DNA from: an uncultured Sphingomonadales bacterium
GTDB taxonomy: Bacteria > Pseudomonadota > Alphaproteobacteria > Sphingomonadales > Sphingomonadaceae
Reading direction: 5' to 3'
DNA: 34,366 nucleotides
NCBI GenBank assembly: GCA_903848655.1
Contig: CAINGT010000071.1
Location: forward strand, 1 to 34,366
Part shown: positions 1-7,996 of the stretch, one piece after another
Position numbering within the stretch: the first letter of the stretch is position 1
How the letters are laid out: each line of letters starts with the position of its first letter
Translations under genes and position numbers: made by a program
The notes under the pieces: generated by a model
The model's input: only the letters and a program-made list of their open reading frames with translations
Databases searched by the model: none
What the model was told of the DNA's origin: nothing

Positions 1-277
1 CGGAGGGGGCGCAACTTCTAGAGCATGATGTGATAAGAAAGGATCGCATCATGCTCTAGGAGTCTTTGTTTTCGCCTGATTTTTTGCGAGCCGCAGGCCA
101 CCGAAGGTAAAAACCGGTGCCCACTTTTTCGCATCATGCTCTAGAAACCGCACGATATTCTGCCCGTCGCACCCTCTCCGTCAGCGCTACGCGCTGCCAC
201 CTCCCCCAAAGGGGGAGGAGCTAGTTTCCCTATGCGATTGCCCTGCCCCCAACGCACTCCCCTGAAGGGGCGGGGGG
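1..277. repeat. Family B palindromic repeat, interrupted by a nested family A element
   Basis: The window opens inside a C-rich/G-rich inverted repeat of the same type as the one at 13271-13417. Both contain GGAGGGGGCGCAAC on one side, GCACGATA...TCTG in the loop, and CTCCGTCAGCGC...GCTGCCACCTCCCCC on the other. Here the loop is split by a family A element (21-141). The B arm continues to about 213, with conserved flank to about 235. A further G/C-rich inverted stretch (CCCCTGAAGGGG at 259-270) runs up to the dipeptidase stop at 278-280. No coding sequence is seen before 278. The left arm of B lies outside the window. Confidence 0.8.
21..141. mobile_element. Family A element, composite copy A1, flanked by TA
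   Basis: Both ends are inverted (GAGCATGATG at 21-30, CATCATGCTC at 132-141) and each is flanked by TA (19-20 and 142-143). It contains a first hairpin at 18-59 (13 bp perfect arms). This is followed by a module found in other copies: AGTCTTTGTTTTCGC, then TTTTTGCGAGCCGCAGGCC, then ACCGAAGGTAAAAACCGG. No ORF is present, so any mobility must be in trans. It sits in the loop of a family B repeat. Confidence 0.75.
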
Positions 278-1597
278 CTAGATTTTTGGTGTTAACGCGG
301 GTGGTGCTGCTTCGCGCGCAGCTTCGGCTTCGGCGGCGGTCAGCACGCGCAGCACATTGCCCGACCAGATTTTGGCGATGTCGCCGCGCGAATACCCGGC
401 TTTCAGCAGCGCTTCGGTGATTTTGGGCAGGCTGGCGACATCTTCCAGCCCGGCCACGCCGCCGCCGCCATCCCAATCGGCCCCGATGCCGACATGATCG
501 ACCCCCGCAACGCGGATCGCGTGGAGCAGATTGGCCATGACATCGGCAAATGTCGGCCCGTTGACCAAAGGATAGCGCGTTTCGATTGCATGGCGCGCGG
601 CGAGGAACGCGCCATGTTCGGCGGGCGTTAGCGTGCGCGATTCGGGATAAGTTTCGGACAGCGCGTGCAGCGCCGCTTCGCGTTGCGGGCTGGCAATTTC
701 GGCTTTGACATAAACAGTGTTGATCTGGATCACCCCGCCCTGTGCGGCCAACGCGCGCAAGTGCGCATCATCGATGTTGCGCGGATGGTCGAACACCGCG
801 CGGCAGCCCGAATGTGTCAGGATGACCGGTGCTTTCGACAGCGCCAGCGCATCGTCGAGCGCCTGATCCGAACTGTGCGACAGATCGGGCACCACGCCCA
901 GCCGGTTCATTTCCGCCAGCAGCACTTTGCCCGCCGGGCTCAGCCCGCCCCATTGCGGCTTGTCGGTCGAACTGTCGGCAAACTGGTTGGTGTGGAAATG
1001 GGCAAAGCCCGAAATCCGCACCCCCAGCCGATAAAAGCTGTCGATCAGCGTGGGATCATCGCCCAGCGGCCAGGCGTTTTCGATGGACAGGTACACCACG
1101 ATACGCCCGTTCGCGGCAATGCGTGCCGCATCGGCGGCGCGGTCGGCCAGCGCGAACACCGCCGGATGCGCGGCCACCATGGTGCGGATTTCCACCGCGC
1201 GGGCAAAGGCGGCATCGCGCGCAGCGCGCGCTGCCACCGGGGTCAGCGGCCCTTGCGGGGTAAAAATCGCCCAGAACCCGCCATCGAGGTGCCCCTCTTT
1301 CATCCGGGGCACATCGACTTGGCTGAAATCGGCGCGCACATCGTGGCGATCAAGGATTGACCAGCCGGGGATCGCCAGCAACGCGGGCGTGTCGAGATGC
1401 GTGTCGAGCGTCAGCAGCGACCGGTGCAGCCGCAGCGCCGCCGGGCCGACCAGTGGATGCGCTGCGGCGGACGGCTTGACCGGGCGCGCGGCCAGTGGTG
1501 CGGCGATCAGTGTGCAGGCGGCGCCGAGTGCCAGAACCTGTCCGGCAGAGCGAAGCGCAACAGACCGGAGCGACACGCAATGGCGGGATGCGATCAT
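278..1597 (-). CDS. Membrane dipeptidase, peptidase family M19, exported
   Basis: A 439-residue zinc dipeptidase of the renal dipeptidase (M19, amidohydrolase-fold) family, which hydrolyses dipeptides and is expected in the periplasm or envelope. Metal-site landmarks are visible in order: H67xD69 in LDTHLDTP, the bridging Glu in YLSIENA, His in DLSHSSD and THSG, and Asp in IGADWDG. The N-terminus has basic residues and a hydrophobic stretch (about 18-37) ending in Ala-rich sequence, a probable signal peptide. I chose the ATG at 1597 because AGGAG lies 6 nt upstream; an upstream in-frame ATG at 1696 lacks this and would bury the signal peptide. It is divergent from the PilZ gene, and its stop abuts repeat DNA. 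The substrate cannot be told. Confidence 0.9.
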   Translation of the reverse strand: MIASRHCVSLRSVALRSAGQVLALGAACTLIAAPLAARPVKPSAAAHPLVGPAALRLHRSLLTLDTHLDTPALLAIPGWSILDRHDVRADFSQVDVPRMKEGHLDGGFWAIFTPQGPLTPVAARAARDAAFARAVEIRTMVAAHPAVFALADRAADAARIAANGRIVVYLSIENAWPLGDDPTLIDSFYRLGVRISGFAHFHTNQFADSSTDKPQWGGLSPAGKVLLAEMNRLGVVPDLSHSSDQALDDALALSKAPVILTHSGCRAVFDHPRNIDDAHLRALAAQGGVIQINTVYVKAEIASPQREAALHALSETYPESRTLTPAEHGAFLAARHAIETRYPLVNGPTFADVMANLLHAIRVAGVDHVGIGADWDGGGGVAGLEDVASLPKITEALLKAGYSRGDIAKIWSGNVLRVLTAAEAEAAREAAPPALTPKI

Positions 1598-1765
1598 GAG
1601 AACTCCTGCGAAAACGCGCGCCGGGTGACGCCGATTGCTTTGAATAGCCGAACACGCGGTCCGGGAAAGGCAATTGTGTTTGGCTGGTGCGGCCATGACG
1701 ACTTTTTAAGGATAATGATGTAGGATCACTATCCGGTAATCCGCGCCACTTCGACAGGCCAGATC

Positions 1766-2077
1766 ATGATCGCGCCCAAACCTCCCCTGTTGCCCGGCAA
1801 GCAACCGCGACGGTCGGACCGGGAAGTTGTCGCTGCCAAAGTGCTCTATCGCCGTTCGACCGTGCGTATGGCCGGAATGACGATCAACGTGTCGCGCCAT
1901 GGCGTGCGGCTGGCGACGATGGAGCGGCTGCGCGTCGATGAACCGTTGTGGATCACGCTGCCCGGCCTGCCGCCGCGCCGCGCAAAGGTGATCTGGGTCG
2001 ATCAGTTCGATGTCGGCTGCGAATTTGATCAACCCTTGCACTTGGCGGTGCTGGCAAGGATCATCGCCGCGGCGTAA
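1766..2077 (+). CDS. PilZ-domain protein, probable c-di-GMP binder
   Basis: A 103-residue protein that is essentially one PilZ domain. The two c-di-GMP-binding signatures are both present: RxxxR at R15-R19 (RRSDR) and [D/N]xSxxG at N41-G46 (NVSRHG). The rest alternates short beta strands, as expected for the PilZ barrel. No partner domain is attached, so it would act as a stand-alone cytosolic c-di-GMP receptor. Its target cannot be read from sequence. The ATG at 1766 has only a weak ribosome-binding site. The next gene starts 10 nt after its stop, so the two are probably cotranscribed. A chemoreceptor lies 2 kb downstream, but a functional link is only a guess. Confidence 0.85.
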   Translation: MIAPKPPLLPGKQPRRSDREVVAAKVLYRRSTVRMAGMTINVSRHGVRLATMERLRVDEPLWITLPGLPPRRAKVIWVDQFDVGCEFDQPLHLAVLARIIAAA

Positions 2078-2087
2078 GGCACCGGAA

Positions 2088-3719
2088 ATGTTGCGTCTGA
2101 CCGAACTCAAACTCCCGCTCGATCACACCAGCGCCGATCTGGAAGCTGCGCTGTGTGACCGGCTGGACGTGACCGCCGATCAGGTGCTGCGCTATGCCAT
2201 CGTGCGGCGCGGCAACGATGCGCGGACCAAAGCGCGGATCCGGCTGGTCTATGCGGTGGATGTCAGCCTGCGCGATGAAGCGGCGGTGCTGGCGCGCCAT
2301 CACGGCGCAAAGGACGTGCGCCTCACGCCCGATACGACCTGGCACCCGCCAGTCGTGGCTCCGCCGGGCTGGGATGGCCAGCGGCCGGTGGTGATCGGCG
2401 CGGGCCCGTGCGGGGTGATGGCGGCGCTAATTCTCGCGCAGATCGGGCTGCGGCCGATTATCATCGAACGCGGCCCGTCGGTGCGCACCCGCACCCGCGA
2501 CACGTGGGGGCTGTGGCGCAAGGCCGTGCTGAACCCGGAATCGAATGTGCAATTTGGTGAAGGCGGCGCGGGCACGTTTTCCGATGGCAAGCTTTACAGC
2601 CGGATCAAAGACCCGCGCCAGCTTGGCCGCAAAGTGCTGGTCGAATTCGTCAAAGCCGGGGCACCCGAATCGATCCTGATCGACGCACATCCGCATATCG
2701 GCACGTTCCGGCTGGTGACGATGGTGATGAGCATCCGCGCGACCATCGAGGCGCTGGGCGGCGAATACCGCTTTGATACGCGCGTCGATGATTTCGAAAT
2801 TGCCGAAGATGCGGCGGGCGCACGCCGCATCACCGCGTTGCACTTGTCCGACGGCACGCGGTTGGCGGCCAGCCATGTGGTGCTGGCGGTCGGCCATTCG
2901 GCGCGCGACACGTTCGCCGCGCTGCATGACCGGGGCGTGGCGATGGTGGCCAAGCCGTTTGCCATCGGCGTGCGCATCGAACATCCGCAAGCGTGGATCG
3001 ACCGCGCGCGCTATGGCGCGGCGGCCGGGCACAAAGCGCTTGGCCCCGCCGCATATGCCGCCACGCACCAGACGCGCAGCGGGCGCAGCGTTTACAGTTT
3101 CTGCATGTGCCCCGGCGGGCGCGTGGTGGCGGCAACGAGCGAGGAGGGCCGCGTTGCGACCAATGGCATGAGCCAGTATTCGCGCGCCGAATTCAATGCC
3201 AATTCGGGGCTGGTGGTCGATATCGACCCGGCGCGCGACTATCCCGGCGGGCCGCTGGCGGGCGTGGCGTTTCAGCGCAAATGGGAAAGCCTGGCCTTCA
3301 CCGCCGGGGGCAGCGATTATCATGCGCCGGGGCAGACCGTCGGCGACTTGCTCGCCGGGCGCGCGTCTTCGGGCGCATTTGGCAGTATCGTGCCGTCGTA
3401 TCAGCCCGGCGTGCGGCTGACCGATCTGGGCCAATGCCTGCCCGACTATGTGATCGCCGCGCTGCGCGATGCGCTGCCGGTGTTTGGCCGCCAGATCCCC
3501 GGCTATGACCATCCCGATGTGGTGATGACCGGGGTTGAAACGCGCACCTCATCGCCGGTGCGAATCACGCGCGGGGCCGATTTCATCAGCACCAACACGC
3601 ACGGGATCTATCCGGCGGGTGAAGGCGCGGGCTATGCCGGGGGCATCCTGTCGGCGGCGGTCGATGGAATCAAAGTTGCCGAAGCGCTGGCGATAAGCCT
3701 GTTGGCGAAGGCGGATTAG
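2088..3719 (+). CDS. FAD-dependent dehydrogenase of the COG2509 type
   Basis: A 543-residue flavoprotein. An N-terminal domain of about 95 residues is followed by a Rossmann FAD-binding motif (G104xG106xxG109 in VVIGAGPCG, with acidic E127 ending the second strand). A C-terminal FAD-contact segment reads IYPAGEGAGYAGG. The order and length match the uncharacterised FAD-dependent dehydrogenases related to the BaiN/HI0933-like group; the reaction is unknown. The start at 2088 leaves a 10-nt gap after the PilZ gene. A longer reading from 2010 would overlap PilZ and is not needed. It is followed by a small RNA candidate and terminator rather than a cotranscribed gene. Confidence 0.85.
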   Translation: MLRLTELKLPLDHTSADLEAALCDRLDVTADQVLRYAIVRRGNDARTKARIRLVYAVDVSLRDEAAVLARHHGAKDVRLTPDTTWHPPVVAPPGWDGQRPVVIGAGPCGVMAALILAQIGLRPIIIERGPSVRTRTRDTWGLWRKAVLNPESNVQFGEGGAGTFSDGKLYSRIKDPRQLGRKVLVEFVKAGAPESILIDAHPHIGTFRLVTMVMSIRATIEALGGEYRFDTRVDDFEIAEDAAGARRITALHLSDGTRLAASHVVLAVGHSARDTFAALHDRGVAMVAKPFAIGVRIEHPQAWIDRARYGAAAGHKALGPAAYAATHQTRSGRSVYSFCMCPGGRVVAATSEEGRVATNGMSQYSRAEFNANSGLVVDIDPARDYPGGPLAGVAFQRKWESLAFTAGGSDYHAPGQTVGDLLAGRASSGAFGSIVPSYQPGVRLTDLGQCLPDYVIAALRDALPVFGRQIPGYDHPDVVMTGVETRTSSPVRITRGADFISTNTHGIYPAGEGAGYAGGILSAAVDGIKVAEALAISLLAKAD

Positions 3720-3810
3720 CGCGCACCATCACAATAAACGCGCAATGCGTTACGCCGGTTGCGGTTTTTGCAAGCGCTTAGGCTTCTTTCGCACTTGCAC
3801 AATAAGTGGC

Positions 3811-3894
3811 CCCGATGCATTTCAAATCCTGCCTTTCAGGCATCCTCTCCCAAAACTTCAAAGGCCGACCGGGCAACTGGTCGGCCCTTTTTTT
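3811..3894 (+). ncRNA. Putative small RNA, suhB/MmgR-like, with intrinsic terminator
   Basis: The 306-nt gap between the FAD gene and the MCP holds a compact sRNA-like unit. A short hairpin (TGCCT-TTC-AGGCA, 3830-3842) is followed by an unpaired pyrimidine-rich linker (CCTCTCCCAAAACTTCAA, 3844-3861) that could pair with Shine-Dalgarno sequences. A perfect 8-bp hairpin with seven Ts closes it. From memory, the CU-rich linker before a GGCC-starting terminator stem resembles the alphaproteobacterial suhB/MmgR sRNA family; I have not aligned it. A -10-like ACAATA lies at 3799-3804, so the 5' end near 3811 is a guess. The rest of the gap (3720-3797 and 3895-4025) shows no gene. Confidence 0.5.
3863..3894 (+). 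terminator. Rho-independent terminator
   Basis: The stem GGCCGACC (3863-3870) pairs perfectly with GGTCGGCC (3879-3886) across an 8-nt loop. It is followed by C and seven Ts (3888-3894). It would end the putative sRNA and any read-through from the FAD dehydrogenase gene, insulating the MCP gene. Confidence 0.85.
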
Positions 3895-4025
3895 GGTCTG
3901 GAGCGGCGGCGAAGGCCTGCCAAAACCGGTGAATTGCGGCCTCGTGGATTATCCCTACCTGCCCACAAGGGCAAGGTTAAACCGGGCGACGCCATAAACG
4001 CAGGCGTTCAACCACGGGGACAGCT

Positions 4026-5861
4026 ATGCTCGACAGGCTAAAAATCGGGACGATTGTCATTGGCTGCACGGTTTGCCTATTGGCGCTGATTGGTGGACTG
4101 GCGGTGATCGGCATATCCAGCTTGCGCCAAGTATCCGCCACGGTCGATGATCTGACCACCGATACCATCCCGTGCGTGTTCCGGCTGGCAACGATCCTGA
4201 CCGATATGGAGGTGGATCGGCTGCGCGTGACGCAAATGGCGTTGGCCGACAATCCCAAGGCCTTGCACGATGCCGATGCGGCGCTGGCCGAGGCGCTTGA
4301 TCATACCGACCGCGCGATGGAGGATTATCGCGCGGTCGCTGATCTTGACCCCGATGAAAAAGCGATTTTCAACGCGGCGTTCGGGCCGTGGCAGGATTTG
4401 CGCCAATCGATCACCAAGACCCGCGAGGCATTGCTGGCCGGGCAACACGACGCCGCACGCGCCGAAATGGCTGGCCCGATGGCGGCGTTCGCCGACAAGA
4501 CCGCTAAAGCCTTCGATGTCGATCTCAAATTCAACCGCGAAGATGCCGACAAACATGCCGCCGAAATCGCCGGGGCCAGCGCAACCGCGTTGCGCAATAC
4601 GGTGATCCTTGGCCTGATCGGGCTGGTGGTCGGGCTGGGTGTGCTGGTGGTGTTCCGGTTCAAAGTGTCATTGCCGGTGATGCGGTTGCGCAACGCGATG
4701 AACGCTATGGCAGCGGGTCAGCTTGATGTGGCGATCCCTGGTGAGGCCAAGCAGGATGAACTGGGCGAAATCGCGCGCGCGTTGGGCGCGATCAAACAGT
4801 CGATTGCCGAACGCGCGTGCGCCGAAGCGCTGGCGCAATTGACGGTGCAGCAGAAAGTTACCGGGGCGCTGAAATCCGGGCTCGAATCGCTGAAGCAGGG
4901 CCGCCTGACGCACCGCATCGCCGAAGATTTCCCCGCCGATTATCAAGCCTTGCGCAATGATTTCAACACCACGCTGGCGGCACTGACCGACCAGATCGGC
5001 GATGTCGCGCAATCGGCTGCTGCGGTGCACAATGGCGCGAACGAGATTTCCGCCGCCGCCAAAAACTTGGCCACGCGCACCGAAGGCCAGTCGAGTTCGT
5101 TGAGCGAGACCGCCGGAACGGTCAAAGGCCTGACCACTTCGGTTACGCAATCGCGCACCATCGCCACCGCCGCCAGCGTCATGGCGCAAGATGCCAGCCG
5201 AGAAGCGCTCGATAGCGGAAAATTGATGGCAGAGGCGGTGGCGGCGATGAATTCGATTGCCGCTTCATCGACCAAAATGAGCTCGATTGTCGAAATGATC
5301 GACGGGATTTCGTTTCAGACCAATCTGCTCGCGCTCAACGCCGGGGTCGAAGCGGCGCGCGCGGGCGAAGCCGGGCGCGGCTTTGCCGTGGTCGCCAGCG
5401 AAGTGCGCAGTCTGGCCGAACGGTCGGCGCAAGCGGCGCGCGAAATTGCCGGGCTGATCGAAGCGAGCGGGCGCGAAGTGCGCCAGGGGGCCTCGCTCGT
5501 CAACCAGACGCAAGGCGCGCTCGAACGCATCGTGACCAAAGCCAATGAACTGGCCGATACCATCGGCACGCTGGCCGAAGGCGCGGGGTCGCAAGTTCAG
5601 ACGATCAGCCAGGTCAACACCACGATCACCGGGCTGGACCAGACCACATTGCAGAATTCCGCGCTGGTCGAACAATCGACCGCCGCCGCGCAATCGCTGG
5701 CGCAACAGGCGGCGCGGCTCGCCTCGGTCGTGGCACAATTCGAAACCGGCACCCCGGCCCGCGCGCCTGCTGCAGCCAAGCTCCCGGTGCGCCGACAGCG
5801 GCCTGCCCCCATGACGCAGGGCAATGCCGCGCTCGCGGTTGATGACTGGTCCGAGTTTTAG
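4026..5861 (+). CDS. Methyl-accepting chemotaxis protein
   Basis: A 611-residue chemoreceptor. TM1 is about residues 8-30, followed by a helical periplasmic sensor of about 155 residues. TM2 is about 190-212, then a HAMP domain to about 263 and a second HAMP-like helical segment. The long cytoplasmic coiled coil has the kinase-control tip around 425-478 ([19 protein letters not shown]). The protein ends in DWSEF, matching the xWxxF pentapeptide that tethers CheR/CheB in some receptors. GGGGA precedes the ATG. No che genes are nearby, so it is an orphan receptor and its ligand is unknown. Its stop codon TAG spans the junction with a palindromic element (TA of the target plus the first G of the element). 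Confidence 0.93.
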   Translation: MLDRLKIGTIVIGCTVCLLALIGGLAVIGISSLRQVSATVDDLTTDTIPCVFRLATILTDMEVDRLRVTQMALADNPKALHDADAALAEALDHTDRAMEDYRAVADLDPDEKAIFNAAFGPWQDLRQSITKTREALLAGQHDAARAEMAGPMAAFADKTAKAFDVDLKFNREDADKHAAEIAGASATALRNTVILGLIGLVVGLGVLVVFRFKVSLPVMRLRNAMNAMAAGQLDVAIPGEAKQDELGEIARALGAIKQSIAERACAEALAQLTVQQKVTGALKSGLESLKQGRLTHRIAEDFPADYQALRNDFNTTLAALTDQIGDVAQSAAAVHNGANEISAAAKNLATRTEGQSSSLSETAGTVKGLTTSVTQSRTIATAASVMAQDASREALDSGKLMAEAVAAMNSIAASSTKMSSIVEMIDGISFQTNLLALNAGVEAARAGEAGRGFAVVASEVRSLAERSAQAAREIAGLIEASGREVRQGASLVNQTQGALERIVTKANELADTIGTLAEGAGSQVQTISQVNTTITGLDQTTLQNSALVEQSTAAAQSLAQQAARLASVVAQFETGTPARAPAAAKLPVRRQRPAPMTQGNAALAVDDWSEF

Positions 5862-5905
5862 AGCATGATGCGAAAAACCTGTGCCCGCTTTTTCGCATCA
5901 TGCTC
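5861..5905. mobile_element. Family A element, simple copy A2, between and inside two convergent stop codons
   Basis: A perfect inverted repeat: the arms run 5856-5877 and 5889-5910 (22 bp) around the 11-nt loop CCTGTGCCCGC. The element proper (GAGC...GCTC) is flanked by TA at 5859-5860 and 5906-5907. It supplies the third base of TAG for both the MCP (5859-5861, +) and the outer-membrane protein (5905-5907, -). As RNA it would form a strong hairpin on either strand and could end both transcripts. Confidence 0.85.
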
Positions 5906-6891
5906 TAAAATCCGACCGTGACTTGCAGCTTGAACAGCGCAGGCGAGACCAGTTGCCCGGCGCTGTCGGCATTGTCCGATGGCTTTGCCGCATTGACATA
6001 ATCAGCAACCGGCAGCGCAAATTCGCCATAGATCGCAACTTTGCGCGACAGTTGCACGTGCAGTCCGGGCGCGATCAGCAGCCGCTGATAGCCCGAATTG
6101 AGCGGATCGGCATGATCGCCACTGTCCCGCGCGCGGGTTGACGCGATCAGGGCCAGCGTCGGAGCCAGCGTGGCGCGGCCCACCGGCAGGTCATAGGTCA
6201 CGCCCGCTGCACCATTGAATTCATTGCCCGGACGGTAAGCACCACGCGTGGCTACGGCAAAACGGTACTGCGCCTGCACGAACCAGCGCGCTGCCCCGGC
6301 GAGATGGCCGACATGATAGCCGCTTAGTTCCAGATCGGTGCTGCCGGTGCCGGGCATCGTATCGCGGTCATAAGGTTGCCCGCCATAGCTGTCGAACGGG
6401 CTGTCAATGCGCCCGGTCGGCAGCTTTACCCCAAGGCCAAGACCGCTCGACCGGTCTTGCGCCAGCCCGGTATATGTCACGCGCACCAGCGCATCGCCTG
6501 CAGCGGTCAAAGGCACGGTCTCGATGACATCGCGACCGGCCAGATCGCTGCCGGTGGTGGTGAAGCGGCGGTGGTAGATGGGCAATTCGGCCATGACCAG
6601 CCACGTGCGGCTGACTGCATAAGTCGCGCCCAGCGTATAGAAATCGGTCCTTATGCGCTTGTCGGCGTTGTCATCGGCGCTGGCGGCGTGGCCCTGTTCG
6701 CGGTTTTCGCGCTGATTCATCGTGCTGAACCGGGCAAACACCGACAGGCCGCTGTCAGATGCTTGTGGCTGGACCGAAGCAACGCCAGTGTCAAAAATGC
6801 CGCAGCCACAGGCACAGGCAGAGGCGATTGCCGGAGCAAGCGTCGCGCACAGCGTCGCACCGGCCAGTAAAAAGTGTGTAAGTCTGGTCAT
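5905..6891 (-). CDS. Outer-membrane beta-barrel protein with N-terminal CxCxC motif
   Basis: A 328-residue exported protein. The signal peptide is about residues 1-24 (LLAGATLCATLAPAIASA). The mature protein begins with the cysteine cluster ACACGCGIFDTG. The rest is amphipathic strands ending in FKLQVTVGF, a terminal Phe typical of BAM substrates. It resembles the transporter-like barrels grouped with MetA/phenol-degradation outer-membrane proteins, but I cannot assign a substrate. The cysteine cluster suggests metal binding. The DUF2946-like gene just upstream on the same strand, a family often found near copper genes, fits a metal-related role; this is inference. The ATG at 6891 is preceded by GAGGG. 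Its stop lies on the A2 element junction. Confidence 0.75.
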   Translation of the reverse strand: MTRLTHFLLAGATLCATLAPAIASACACGCGIFDTGVASVQPQASDSGLSVFARFSTMNQRENREQGHAASADDNADKRIRTDFYTLGATYAVSRTWLVMAELPIYHRRFTTTGSDLAGRDVIETVPLTAAGDALVRVTYTGLAQDRSSGLGLGVKLPTGRIDSPFDSYGGQPYDRDTMPGTGSTDLELSGYHVGHLAGAARWFVQAQYRFAVATRGAYRPGNEFNGAAGVTYDLPVGRATLAPTLALIASTRARDSGDHADPLNSGYQRLLIAPGLHVQLSRKVAIYGEFALPVADYVNAAKPSDNADSAGQLVSPALFKLQVTVGF

Positions 6892-7010
6892 CAAACCCTC
6901 GTCTGAACGGGGCACCGGGCGCGCGGCGCGAAGTGGCGCGGGCGCGATCATGCGGTGCCAGTATTATTGGGGATGGGCGGGGTCAGGCCCCGGCCATCCG
7001 GCTGAACGCG

Positions 7011-7409
7011 TCAGGCGAACGCCGGGGGTGCGCGCAAAGGCGGGCGCAGCCGCGCGGATGCGCGCGGCGCAGCGGCTGGCACGGGCACCAGGCCGATCAG
7101 CAGGATGAACACCAGCGCTGCGGCCAGCAGCAGCGGATCGGCCCCGCCCAGCGCGGCGTGGCCGAGCGCGGCAAACGGGCAGGCCTGCTGGTCATGCCCG
7201 GGTTGATCGGCATCGCCGCGCTGTTTGCCCGGGATCACCACCGCATGAACGCTGGCGGCGGCATCGGCGCAGATCCGCACCGTAACCCCGCGCGCATCAC
7301 CGTCGATCATATAACCGGCGGGAACGAGCGCCTTGACCGCCAGCACGAGTGCCAGCAGGGCAAACGCCGGGCCGCGTCGGGAAAGCAAACAGGCGCGCAA
7401 CCGCATCAT
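7011..7409 (-). CDS. DUF2946-like small membrane protein
   Basis: A 132-residue protein. An N-terminal hydrophobic segment (about 13-31, ending near PAGYMI) is followed by a polar region with HDQQACPFAALGHAAL. A second hydrophobic segment (LLLAAALVFILLIGLVPV) leads to the tail RLRPPLRAPPAFA. The His/Cys segment and the RPPLRAPPA ending are, to my knowledge, hallmarks of DUF2946, a family often encoded with copper-handling genes. It probably spans the inner membrane; its function is unknown. The ATG at 7409 has AGGGA 8 nt upstream, and ATG 7406 is an alternative. It precedes the CxCxC outer-membrane protein on the same strand with a gap of about 120 nt and is divergent from the HNH-like gene. 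Confidence 0.7.
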   Translation of the reverse strand: MMRLRACLLSRRGPAFALLALVLAVKALVPAGYMIDGDARGVTVRICADAAASVHAVVIPGKQRGDADQPGHDQQACPFAALGHAALGGADPLLLAAALVFILLIGLVPVPAAAPRASARLRPPLRAPPAFA

Positions 7410-7557
7410 CGCCGCGTTCCCTAGATTATGGTGCGGTGCAATGCAAACGCATCCTGCGCGATCCCGGGCTTGCCGTGCAGCGGGATGGTGGGGTACGCCC
7501 TGATTCAGGCATTGCCACACCCACGTGGCTGTTTCGGGCAAAGGTGGCAAGGCGATC

Positions 7558-7893
7558 ATGGCAGCACGCGACCGGTGGCAAGCGCGTGATCGCGATGATG
7601 AGGCACAAGTGCCGCCGCCGCCAGACTTGTGCTGGCTGTGTCAGCGAGTGCTGGGCGAACACGTGGACCGCTATCATCCCGTGCCCAAAAGCCGGGGCGG
7701 GCGCGCGAGCGTGGCGGTGCATCCGATCTGCCGCCGCACGATCGAGACGGTGTTCACCAATGCCGAACTGGCACGCAGCGCGGGCGCGCGCGAAGTGCTG
7801 GTGGCCCATCCCGAGATCGTGCGCTTTCTCGACTGGGTGGCGACCAAAGCCCCCGATTTCGACGCGCCGACCGCGCCCCGACGCAAGCGCTAA
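7558..7893 (+). CDS. Small HNH-nuclease-like protein
   Basis: A 111-residue protein with the arrangement of a compact HNH/treble-clef fold: CWLC (one zinc knuckle), then YHPVPKSRGG with the central His, then HPICRRTI completing the metal site, and FTNAELA. The spacing fits the short HNH proteins common in sphingomonads. Whether it cuts DNA is unknown, because the region between the PK and the second HP is very short. The ATG at 7558 follows AAGGTGGCAAGG; a GTG at 7525 is an alternative. It is divergent from the DUF2946-like gene and sits about 100 nt before zwf on the same strand, with no evidence of a shared role. Confidence 0.65.
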   Translation: MAARDRWQARDRDDEAQVPPPPDLCWLCQRVLGEHVDRYHPVPKSRGGRASVAVHPICRRTIETVFTNAELARSAGAREVLVAHPEIVRFLDWVATKAPDFDAPTAPRRKR

Positions 7894-7905
7894 AGGTTTG
7901 GCTGA

Positions 7906-7930
7906 TATGCGCATAGCTATGAGCCGCATA
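7906..7930. promoter_or_regulatory. Nested palindrome in the zwf leader, candidate operator
   Basis: The perfect palindrome CATAGCTATG (7912-7921) is enclosed by the inverted pair TATGCG (7906-7911) and CGCATA (7925-7930). It lies 67 nt before the zwf start in a 103-nt intergenic gap, a reasonable place for a sugar-responsive repressor of the ED operon. No known operator consensus was matched. Confidence 0.35.
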
Positions 7931-7996
7931 CTTATTCAGGGTTTACCCTGCCCCGTTCGCTTTTAGGGTCATGTGGGGGATAAGGAGTTTTCGTTG

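Noticed and set aside
5861..5905. Ordinary intrinsic terminator
   Set aside because: The hairpin may terminate, but sequence-conserved ends, TA flanks and multiple dispersed copies show it is a repeat family, not a gene-specific terminator.
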